From positions 1-5,176 of the forward strand of contig JAJYFX010000174.1 of the NCBI GenBank assembly GCA_021785315.1: a DNA stretch of 5,176 nucleotides, read 5' to 3'. Shown piece by piece: positions 1 to 5,176 of this stretch; within the stretch, counting starts at the first letter, position 1, and each line of letters begins with the position of its first letter. The notes beneath the pieces were generated by a model. That model was not told where the DNA came from, searched no databases, and worked only from the letters and a program-made list of their open reading frames with translations. Origin of the DNA: Actinomycetes bacterium (GTDB lineage: Bacteria; Actinomycetota; Acidimicrobiia; Acidimicrobiales; Acidimicrobiaceae). The position numbers were made by a program, and so were the translations under genes.

Positions 1-1887
1 GTGGATGCCAACGGCAATCCAGTTGCAAATGCCTCAGTTGCCCTCTGTCCCACCAATCCAGTGCTGCCGCTGCAGGGCTGTTCCACCGCCATAACCGATA
101 ACCAGGGCTATTACTCGATCGGCAGCCTGCCGCCGGGAAGCTACACAGGATCTGTAATAACCCTAATGGGGCCGATGACATTTGGCCCAGTTACAGTTAC
201 CAGCCAACGACAAACCGTCATTCCAATAAGCAAGATCAACAGTCTTGTACTGCCAATGCCATCAACCGTGTCTCTTACATCGGGAACGTTGCCGCCTCAG
301 ACAGCAACCACGACAAGCCAAAAGGGACTTCTACCAAACATCATTTCAACCGCGGTGACTACGGTTTCCAAATACAATTCTTGCCCTGACGCAAAGGGAG
401 CGACATTTACCGTATGGGCAACTGATGAAAACCCAAGTTCGCCGACCTATCAAAAACTGACGCAGGTGACGACTCAACCCATGACAGAAAATCCGGCAGG
501 TTCCGGCAACTACTCAGGGGCATTTGCACCACTTGACACGTTCCCAAACGGTCTATTCTTGAGCGGGGGCGGGCAGATCACCATCAACATACCGTGCCCC
601 TCAGGAACTCCGGAAAAGGCGGCATTCACAGTTTACATAGACCCATCAGGTATCGTAGTGAACCAGAACGGTGTGCCGCTGTCCGGAGCCGCTGTCACAC
701 TACTCAACTCTCCTACCGGTGCCCCAGGCACATACAATGTTGTACCCAACGGCAGTGCCGTGATGTCACCTGCCAACAGAACCAACCCTCAGATAACCGA
801 CTCCTCTGGAATCTTTGGATGGGACGTAATAGCGGGATATTATGAAATTTCCACAAGCCTGAGTGGCTGTACATCAACACCCCTGACGTTCCAGGTTCCG
901 CCATCCCTATCAAATGTCAGCATCACACTTAATTGTGCGGTATCAGGGCCTTCAAGTTTACCGTCAAACGATTTGCTACCGACAAATGTGACGGCAGAAG
1001 CGGGCAATGCCAGCGCAACAGTCACCTGGGACGCTCCGATCAACAACAATGGCAGCACTATAACCGGTTACAAAATAACCCCCTATATCGGGACTACGCC
1101 ACAGGCACCCCAGACATTCGACACCTCGGCGACTACCGAGACGGTGACCGGACTCACTAATGGAACCATCTACACATTCACGGTAGCCCCCATCAACTCA
1201 TCCGGTACAGGCTTACCGTCATATCCTTCCAATGCGATCATCCCATCGACCGTCCCTGGCGCACCAACAAATGTGACAGCCTCGCCAGGCAATACCAGCG
1301 CAACAATTGTTTGGGATGTTCCAATAAACAATGGTGGGTCCACGATTACTGCCTACATGATCACGCCATTTATAGGCAGTACACCACAAGCACCGCAGAT
1401 CTTCGATACACCGGCAACCGCAGATACCGTGATAGGACTAACCAATGGAACTACTTACACTTTCAAGGTCGCCGCGATTAACTCGGCCGGTACAGGACCA
1501 AACTCACAATCGTCCAACCCCGCCACTCCTGAAAACTCTTTGGGACCAGTTCCCCCGGGATCTGGAACCTCTGGAAGTGGACCAAGTGCGGTCGTCAAGA
1601 CGTCTGGTGGATCTGGATCCTCCGGAAGCTCAGGGGGGATTATTAGTGGAAATGCTGGTAGCGGGAGCCTGATATCGCCATCAATTGGCAGTAATGCCCT
1701 GGCAACTAGCCTCAGTTTCAATGTCAGCAACACCGCAAATGAAGTGGGAAACCTTACAGGCGGAAGTCTCTACACCTTCATCTGGTTCTTTGGTTGGCTT
1801 CTCATCTGCGTGATAAGCGGAAGATACTTCTTCTATAAGCGTCGTGACCTCAACTCGCCAAAACGCCTAAGGGTGGTCATCAAATAG
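1..1887 (+). CDS. Cell-surface protein with carboxypeptidase-regulatory-like and tandem fibronectin type III modules, C-terminal membrane anchor (5' partial)
   Basis: The reading frame is open to the first base, and no signal peptide precedes the mature-type sequence, so the true start lies upstream; the GTG at base 1 is probably internal. In order: residues 1-80 resemble a carboxypeptidase regulatory-like beta-sandwich (GNPV, then TDNQGYYSIGSLPPGSY). Residues 81-205 are an unassigned Thr/Ser/Pro-rich, beta-type stretch. Residues 210-310 are a second module of the same kind (GVPLSGAAVTLL, then DSSGIFGWDVIAGYY). Residues 327-421 and 422-516 are two fibronectin type III domains (SATVTWDAP, GLTNGT.YTF.V). 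Residues 517-575 are a Gly/Ser/Pro linker. Residues 589-607 form one hydrophobic helix, followed by a 21-residue Lys/Arg-rich tail. This predicts an exported protein held in the membrane by its C-terminus, with most of the chain outside. There is no LPXTG sorting motif. The role is unknown; adhesion or a structural surface function is inferred from domain type only. It lies 99 bases upstream of a signal peptidase homologue on the same strand. Confidence 0.85.
   Translation: MDANGNPVANASVALCPTNPVLPLQGCSTAITDNQGYYSIGSLPPGSYTGSVITLMGPMTFGPVTVTSQRQTVIPISKINSLVLPMPSTVSLTSGTLPPQTATTTSQKGLLPNIISTAVTTVSKYNSCPDAKGATFTVWATDENPSSPTYQKLTQVTTQPMTENPAGSGNYSGAFAPLDTFPNGLFLSGGGQITINIPCPSGTPEKAAFTVYIDPSGIVVNQNGVPLSGAAVTLLNSPTGAPGTYNVVPNGSAVMSPANRTNPQITDSSGIFGWDVIAGYYEISTSLSGCTSTPLTFQVPPSLSNVSITLNCAVSGPSSLPSNDLLPTNVTAEAGNASATVTWDAPINNNGSTITGYKITPYIGTTPQAPQTFDTSATTETVTGLTNGTIYTFTVAPINSSGTGLPSYPSNAIIPSTVPGAPTNVTASPGNTSATIVWDVPINNGGSTITAYMITPFIGSTPQAPQIFDTPATADTVIGLTNGTTYTFKVAAINSAGTGPNSQSSNPATPENSLGPVPPGSGTSGSGPSAVVKTSGGSGSSGSSGGIISGNAGSGSLISPSIGSNALATSLSFNVSNTANEVGNLTGGSLYTFIWFFGWLLICVISGRYFFYKRRDLNSPKRLRVVIK
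979..1548 (+). repeat. Tandem pair of 285-bp repeats encoding two fibronectin type III domains
   Basis: Two copies (979-1263 and 1264-1548) lie head to tail, exactly 285 bases or 95 codons apart. By eye about two thirds of the 95 residues are identical. Shared blocks include PTNVTA, PINN, GSTIT, TPQAPQ, GLTNGT and YTF. Stretches of DNA are also identical, such as ACAAATGTGAC at the start of each copy. This is the usual picture of recent duplication of a domain inside a modular surface protein. The copies stay in frame with each other and with the protein. Confidence 0.85.
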
Positions 1888-1952
1888 CACACATTGATGC
1901 TGATACGACCGGACACTTCCGATCAGGTTCCAATAGTCTCGTAGGCATGCCC

Positions 1953-1974
1953 TCGGAGCGCAAAGGTGCTCTGA
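1953..1974 (+). promoter_or_regulatory. Stable hairpin in the leader of the signal peptidase homologue
   Basis: Bases 1953-1961 pair with 1966-1974 to give nine consecutive base pairs, two of them G-U, closed by the four-base loop AAAG. The hairpin ends 12 bases before the ATG at 1987. No T-run follows on either strand, so it is not a standard intrinsic terminator. It may stabilise or mask the start region of the downstream gene, or mark an RNA processing point between the two + strand genes. The 8-base palindrome GGCATGCC (1944-1951) sits just before it. The pairing is visible in the sequence; the function is inference. Confidence 0.4.
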
Positions 1975-1986
1975 CCTGCCACGACG

Positions 1987-3417
1987 ATGACTCTATTGGG
2001 TGGTTGGCCTGAAATGGAACCAAGGCGCGACAAGATTCGAAGCAGAAAGCACCCTCGCAGGATTCTTGATTTTCTGTGGTTATTTCTTCCGACGATCACA
2101 CTCATCTCAGTTGCTGGATACCTCGTAGGTGCACTGGTTCTGAGGGTCAATCCGCCAGTATTGGCGATTCAGAGTCAAACTATGAGCCCCACCATCCGAC
2201 AGGGTGACCTGGCAATCCTGAAAAGCACCGAAGCCCGGCTTCTCAAGCCAGGAGACATCATAGCTATCAAGCTAACAGGTCAGGAGCAGTCTAAATACCA
2301 GCTCCCAAGTGAGATAATCCGTCGCATAGTCAAGATAACTCGCAGCAACAACACTGAACTCTTTCTGACTAAAGGCGACGGAAACCCGGCCAACGATCCC
2401 TTCTCTGTGAATCCATCGGCTGTTTCGGGCAAAGTAATTAAATCAATACCTTTTCTTGGCTTCCCAATTCTCTTCTTCTCCTCACAACAGGGAATCATCT
2501 TTCTCATCGCTTCAGCGATCATCCTCCTTATCTACTACATTCTCGGGTTCCTTGAGGATAGACGCCATTATGCTCATGCAACGGCCGCGACAATGCAGAA
2601 CGTACTCGAAATGGTGGGGTATGTCCATGATGCGGTGCAGGAGACCCAATCCATCTCCTTAGAGAGGCTTGCGTTCCCAGGAATCGAATTCCAGAAGGCG
2701 TCACGTCAGCTTCAAGCTTACGCAGAGGAACCTATCGCCGAGCCTGACAATCGACCATCCGAAACCCAGTCAAGCATTTCGAATCTGGATCTCACCCAAG
2801 TACGGGACGAACTGAAAAATATCCTCGGCCAAAGCATACAGCTCAGGCAAGCCGCAGACTGGATTTCAATGGGCGAGGTAGACTACGACAGCATCAGGGA
2901 GCTTCTAATGCAGTCGGTTCTTTCGATCCAAACATTGCTAGAGGCCATTCATGACCCTGAACTTCTGGTTGCTCTGGAACAGAGCAAATTGGCGGCGACC
3001 CCTTTACCATTGCCGATTGACGGACCTGCACCAAAAACTTTTCCCGAAATTTCCAATTTTCAAGTGCCACAGACACTTAAGGTCTCCAGAGACGCCATTT
3101 TGGCAGATCCCGAGACTGAGCTAATAGATCCAGGAATGAGTCCGCGTCAAGGTTTGACTGCAATGGCTGTTCAGACTGTCGCGCCGGGTAGTGAATCTAA
3201 TGATGAAATTGAAGCCACCAGGATCCAACTTCATCACGAAGATGCTCTTCTCGAAGATGACAACTTCGACATTTTTCAAAGCCAGGACGGCATTTTGGAA
3301 AATATAGACAATGTTTTCATTCAACAGGGAGCCACGCCAAATGAGGAGCCGGTGCAATCCCCACATGGTACAACCAATAAGCGCCACCGTAGAAGAAGTA
3401 TGCGCTGGCGGGACTGA
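1987..3417 (+). CDS. Type I signal peptidase (S26, SipW/Sec11-like) homologue with substituted catalytic residues and long C-terminal tail
   Basis: Residues 29-52 are a first membrane helix. They are followed by the family's active-site box (residues 63-74, SQTMSPTIRQGD), a beta-rich core (KPGDIIAIK, 87-95), the second box (EIIRRIVKI, 109-117) and TKGDGNPANDP (128-138). A second membrane helix lies at about 169-188. The order and spacing fit the archaeal/ER/SipW branch of signal peptidases, which cleave exported precursors outside the membrane. Two key positions differ. The nucleophile (Ser before Met in S-x-S-M-x-P) is Thr65, and the general base (His in that branch, Lys in classical bacterial enzymes) is Arg112. 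Asp131 and Asp137 remain. Residues 190-476 have no counterpart in the family, which is usually about 170-200 residues. This tail has helical segments to about 335, a Pro-rich stretch, an acidic part (about 402-445) and a basic end (KRHRRRSMRWRD). An in-frame stop (1972-1974) limits extension upstream. Neither ATG 1987 nor ATG 2014 has a strong Shine-Dalgarno; GGGTGG ten bases before 2014 makes Met10 a fair alternative start. Confidence 0.8.
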   Translation: MTLLGGWPEMEPRRDKIRSRKHPRRILDFLWLFLPTITLISVAGYLVGALVLRVNPPVLAIQSQTMSPTIRQGDLAILKSTEARLLKPGDIIAIKLTGQEQSKYQLPSEIIRRIVKITRSNNTELFLTKGDGNPANDPFSVNPSAVSGKVIKSIPFLGFPILFFSSQQGIIFLIASAIILLIYYILGFLEDRRHYAHATAATMQNVLEMVGYVHDAVQETQSISLERLAFPGIEFQKASRQLQAYAEEPIAEPDNRPSETQSSISNLDLTQVRDELKNILGQSIQLRQAADWISMGEVDYDSIRELLMQSVLSIQTLLEAIHDPELLVALEQSKLAATPLPLPIDGPAPKTFPEISNFQVPQTLKVSRDAILADPETELIDPGMSPRQGLTAMAVQTVAPGSESNDEIEATRIQLHHEDALLEDDNFDIFQSQDGILENIDNVFIQQGATPNEEPVQSPHGTTNKRHRRRSMRWRD

Positions 3418-3458
3418 CCTCACCGCATGTCAGGTCAACCTTGTTTATCTTTTTGAAA
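3415..3458 (+). terminator. Possible intrinsic terminator after the signal peptidase homologue
   Basis: TGACCT (3415-3420, which contains the stop codon) is an inverted repeat of AGGTCA (3432-3437), with an 11-base loop. A T-rich tract (TTGTTTATCTTTTT) starts four bases after the stem. The stem is short, the loop large and the tract interrupted, so this is only a plausible terminator for the + strand genes. Confidence 0.35.
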
Positions 3459-3710
3459 TTCGTCGGGACATTTACGGTCCAAATAGGCATTTCCAAAAAA
3501 TGTGGAGGTGCCACACATGCTTAATCTGGCTTCAGACACCTCATCAAGCCACCACGAGTGCACGTAGAAAGAAGATTTCGTGCGGCCTGAACCGAGCTAT
3601 TTATACTACGTTGGGATAGCTGTGATCCTATGGAACCGTCTCTCGTGGCCCCAACTCAAAGGAGAGGAAGGATTTTGCAAGTTAGGCGTCTCCACTTTCT
3701 TCTTCCCCAC
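3418..3710. other. Convergent intergenic region without a supported gene
   Basis: These 293 bases separate the stop codons of two converging genes. They hold the two terminator candidates described separately. They also contain a 5-bp hairpin GCACG/CGTGC (3560-3564 with 3579-3583) and a 6-bp inverted repeat GAGGTG (3505-3510) with CACCTC (3537-3542), which would compete with the - strand terminator stem. Open frames crossing the region have no recognisable protein features and no convincing start. Nothing resembling a tRNA or a mobile-element end was seen. Confidence 0.5.
3495..3515 (-). terminator. Intrinsic terminator for the - strand PIN gene
   Basis: Read on the - strand, TGTGG (3515-3511) and CCACA (3505-3501) form a perfect 5-bp stem with loop CACCT, directly followed by six Ts (3500-3495). 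This is the classic intrinsic terminator layout, though with a short stem. It lies about 195 bases after the stop at 3711 of the - strand gene. On the + strand the stem is not followed by Ts, so it would act only on - strand transcripts. Confidence 0.5.
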
Positions 3711-4148
3711 TTACCCATTTATGTCGATATTGCCAAGCTGCCACCGCCCGCGAGATGGGCTATAGAAGAATTCATTACTGCGAAGAGTTGATCGAACTGC
3801 ACTTTCTCCTTGCCCGACCCCCATATTTGGAAGTGCTTCGGAAAGTTCACGGGAAGATTGATGACCTCTGGAGCTACGAGCCAAGGTATATACGCAGGCT
3901 CGTGTCAACGTTGACCTGTTTCCAGTGGATGCCGCCAAGGATGCCCAAGATGGTATTTGCGCACTACCTTTTAGGAATCGATTGGAGTTCAGTTTTTGCT
4001 GCTCCATTGTCTCGCCGAAGGTATCGAGGATGGTCAAAAGGGACCTCTTAACTACAGCCCTAGTCTCAGGGGAAAGTTGTTTGATCACAAGATACCCGCC
4101 CACGGAAAGGACAGTGAGAATTAGCGGATGAAGATTTTTACCGCCCAT
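3711..4148 (-). CDS. Membrane helix plus winged-helix-like domain; out-of-frame continuation of the PIN gene or an overlapping small gene
   Basis: If translated alone from the ATG at 4148, this gives 145 residues and overlaps the PIN stop by 28 bases. It begins MGGKNLHPLILTVLSVGGYL, a hydrophobic segment of about 16-18 residues, then a basic helix (SPETRAVVKRSLL) and a polar linker. It ends in a domain of about 60 residues with the pattern VYTLARSS...SSRELSEALPNMGV...SAVRSTLRS...SPSRGRWQLG. The helix, turn, recognition-helix and GRGRW-like wing order resembles bacterial winged-helix modules; this is pattern recognition, not a proven match. No Shine-Dalgarno stands before ATG 4148, which favours this being the C-terminal half of the upstream PIN protein rather than an independent gene. 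The frame is open further upstream (to beyond 4259), but that part is antiparallel noise over PIN coding sequence. Confidence 0.5.
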   Translation of the reverse strand: MGGKNLHPLILTVLSVGGYLVIKQLSPETRAVVKRSLLTILDTFGETMEQQKLNSNRFLKGSAQIPSWASLAASTGNRSTLTRACVYTLARSSRGHQSSRELSEALPNMGVGQGESAVRSTLRSNEFFYSPSRGRWQLGNIDING

Positions 4149-4870
4149 TTGCCAACTGATACCGCGCTGGTTACAGCATACGAGGGCACTAGGACCATTC
4201 CCTGGATAATCCTGTCGAGCTCCGAGGCGTTGCCACCTGCCTGTAGCGTTTTCAACCACTCATAATGAAATTGTTGGTCGAACTTTGTTCCGTAGACTGC
4301 TTTTAGCGCTACATTGTCCTGAGTCAGGTAGAACGCTCCGAGAGCTAGTGAAAGGCATGCGGAAGGCACATCGTCAGGATCTTTGACTTTAAGGATACTA
4401 ATCCTCGTTCTCTCGTCGGCAGTGAGGAGATCTTCAAGAAGTTCGCACCGTTTGACTACCCGAACTAGAGGAAGGTATTGAGACTCCCACCTGGCGATGA
4501 ATTCTTGAATGCTAATTTGCTTGCTCTCAGCCCACACTGCCGCATGTTCATAAACCTCCTCAATGACATGCTCCGCACAGAACAATCGAAACGCCGCATT
4601 GTTCGCACCGTTTATGAGAACCGTGGGGCCCTTTTGCCTACAGGCTCGCGAGATGTCATTCTTGAGTACGTTGGCATCTGGCACGATTGGAGGGATTCCA
4701 TTTGGCCGCAGAAGGATATTGTAAGGCCACAAATCGCCATCAGCTTCGGGGAACTGAACGGCTTTAGTCGCGTTTTGGCGGTGCAGTACTCGTAAGGTTT
4801 GGTCAATCGGCGTGGATAACTGGGGCAGTCGTCGTGGCGTTTCGCTTGGGACTTCATCTGTCGGGCACAA
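4121..4870 (-). CDS. PIN-domain protein (putative ribonuclease), intact domain within a disrupted gene
   Basis: This is the open frame as it stands, 249 residues from TTG at 4870. Residues 1-55 are a polar lead-in. The PIN fold starts at about 60 with IPPIVPDANVL. The expected acidic metal ligands can be picked out: Asp65 in the PDAN motif, Glu104 or Glu105 in HVIEEV, Asp164/166/167 in KDPDDVP and Asp185 in LTQDN. All four positions typical of active PIN nucleases are therefore present. Residues 195-249 are helical and increasingly hydrophobic, ending in KWAVKIFIR just after the suspected frame change. The TTG start is forced by the in-frame TAG at 4885-4883 and has no Shine-Dalgarno. The better start, ATG 4933, lies on the other side of that TAG. 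No antitoxin gene of the VapB type lies beside it, and the extra domains are unlike VapC, so a toxin-antitoxin role is not supported. Confidence 0.65.
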   Translation of the reverse strand: MCPTDEVPSETPRRLPQLSTPIDQTLRVLHRQNATKAVQFPEADGDLWPYNILLRPNGIPPIVPDANVLKNDISRACRQKGPTVLINGANNAAFRLFCAEHVIEEVYEHAAVWAESKQISIQEFIARWESQYLPLVRVVKRCELLEDLLTADERTRISILKVKDPDDVPSACLSLALGAFYLTQDNVALKAVYGTKFDQQFHYEWLKTLQAGGNASELDRIIQGMVLVPSYAVTSAVSVGKWAVKIFIR

Positions 4871-4942
4871 GGGTTCGATGCTCTATGGATTGTGTGTTCG
4901 CAATTTTATGCACGCGCTAGGCTCGCCTTCCATCACAAAGTG

Positions 4943-4948
4943 CTCTCC
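4943..4948 (-). promoter_or_regulatory. Shine-Dalgarno sequence for the original start of the PIN gene
   Basis: On the - strand GGAGAG (within TAGGAGAG) stands nine bases before the ATG at 4933, which is in the same frame as the PIN domain. It is the only convincing ribosome binding site for this gene, and it decides that the gene originally began there rather than at the TTG at 4870 after the TAG. No clear -35/-10 pair was found between here and the nrdJ stop. Confidence 0.55.
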
Positions 4949-5076
4949 TATGTCTATTTTTGCCTCAGTCTGGCCGGTCTCAGGGGGACAATCATCTTAC
5001 CTACTTACGCCTCCTTCGTATTTCTCTTGAGCATCGTTCTGATCATCATTAGGGGACACTTGACCTTTACCCAGAC

Positions 5077-5176
5077 TTACGAACAGCCGCTTGTCGTACC
5101 GCAGGACGGACATACATAGCACGAACCGGCGCGCTGCATCTGATTGCCACATTGGTAACAATATGGAGCGTCTTTC
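5077..5176 (-). CDS. nrdJ: Vitamin B12-dependent (class II) ribonucleoside-diphosphate reductase, C-terminal end (partial)
   Basis: Read from the right edge on the - strand, the frame starting at base 5175 is open for 32 residues and stops at TAA 5079-5077. It contains DAPYC.QCG, then RAGSCYVCPSCGTTSGCS at the very end. The two spaced Cys pairs and the final SGCS match the Cys-rich tail that ends adenosylcobalamin-dependent ribonucleotide reductases of the NrdJ type. These enzymes make deoxyribonucleotides for DNA synthesis without needing oxygen; the tail Cys residues are thought to bind zinc and help re-reduce the active site. Only the tail is inside the window, so nothing can be said of the catalytic domain. 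The gene lies upstream of the disrupted PIN gene on the same strand, with 143 bases between its stop and ATG 4933 and no clear terminator between them. Confidence 0.85.
   Translation of the reverse strand, partial: KDAPYCYQCGNQMQRAGSCYVCPSCGTTSGCS

Larger units (their letters stand above)
3711..4933 (-). pseudogene. PIN-domain nuclease with membrane helix and C-terminal winged-helix-like domain, split by a stop codon and a frame change
   Basis: This is the reconstructed single gene. Its likely original start is the ATG at 4933, nine bases after the Shine-Dalgarno GGAGAG (4948-4943), with a GTG directly before it. Sixteen codons on (MEGEPSACIKLRTHNP) the frame meets TAG at 4885-4883, then continues open into the PIN domain. 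Near 4137 the PIN frame stops making sense and ends in TAA at 4121. One frame over, the sequence continues as a membrane helix and a winged-helix-like domain to TAA 3711-3713. Adding one A to the five-A run near 4132-4136 would join the two, giving roughly 407 residues if TAG were a sense codon. Two lesions point to gene decay. Sequencing or assembly error, programmed frameshifting, or two overlapping cistrons remain possible. It is followed by a - strand terminator and preceded by nrdJ. The biological role is unknown; PIN domains are usually metal-dependent ribonucleases. Confidence 0.6.

Noticed and set aside
3311..3619. 102-residue + strand open frame across the end of the signal peptidase homologue
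   Set aside because: Its first third overlaps the well-supported frame, and the remainder reads through the terminator-bearing intergenic region with no domain features.
3658..3786. Shine-Dalgarno-like AAAGGAGAGG followed by a TTG and a 37-codon + strand frame
   Set aside because: Rare start codon, no recognisable protein character, and it runs antisense into the 3' end of the winged-helix coding region.
4121..4870. VapC-type toxin with antitoxin partner
   Set aside because: No small antitoxin gene lies next to it, and the protein is much longer than VapC, with additional membrane and winged-helix-like parts.
4868..4890. GGGTTCGAT resembling a tRNA T-loop
   Set aside because: No matching T-stem, anticodon arm or acceptor stem could be built around it, and it overlaps the start region of the PIN frame.
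4955..5000. 13-codon - strand leader frame starting MIVPLRP, preceded by GGAGG
   Set aside because: The Shine-Dalgarno lies about 14 bases from the ATG, which is too far, and the peptide shows no regulatory codon run.
4967..5077. 7-bp inverted repeat AGTCTGG / CCAGACT about 100 bases apart after nrdJ
   Set aside because: The arms are short and distant with no T-run, so it is not convincing as a terminator or mobile-element end and is likely chance.
4892..5119. 75-residue hydrophobic + strand open frame
   Set aside because: It is antisense to the nrdJ end and to the start of the PIN gene, has no Shine-Dalgarno, and its hydrophobic look is explained by reading the opposite strand.

Overview
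The window looks like bacterial chromosome of moderate G+C content. It carries a surface/export gene pair on the + strand that converges on a gene series on the - strand. No tRNA, rRNA, CRISPR array, insertion sequence or phage gene was recognised. The last 32 codons of an adenosylcobalamin-dependent (class II) ribonucleotide reductase at the right edge, a two-segment-anchored SipW/Sec11-type signal peptidase relative, and a C-terminally anchored fibronectin-type surface protein are compatible with an actinobacterium of moderate G+C, for example Acidimicrobiia. That placement is a weak inference, not something the sequence proves.

Left half, + strand. Bases 1-1887 are the 3' part of a large extracytoplasmic protein. 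It has carboxypeptidase-regulatory-like beta-sandwich modules, two near-identical fibronectin type III modules in tandem, a Gly/Ser linker, one C-terminal membrane helix and a basic tail. After a 99-base gap that holds a strong hairpin comes a 476-residue membrane protein (1987-3417) with the fold signature of type I signal peptidases. Both catalytic positions are changed (Ser to Thr, His/Lys to Arg), and a tail of about 285 residues follows the second membrane segment. The pair suggests a surface-structure locus in which the peptidase homologue has an altered or non-proteolytic role.

Middle. Bases 3418-3710 form a convergent intergenic region with a possible terminator for each direction. 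The - strand one (5-bp stem followed by six Ts) is the clearer.

Right half, - strand. Bases 3711-4933 hold what appears to be one gene for a PIN-domain nuclease followed by a membrane helix and a C-terminal winged-helix-like domain. It is split in two ways. An in-frame TAG lies 16 codons after a well-placed ATG and Shine-Dalgarno sequence, and a -1 frame change near a run of five As separates the PIN part from the membrane/winged-helix part. It may be a decaying pseudogene, an assembly with errors, or a gene using re-initiation and either frameshifting or an overlapping second cistron. Upstream of it, at 5077-5176, is the 3' end of nrdJ, ending in the Cys-rich tail typical of that enzyme.
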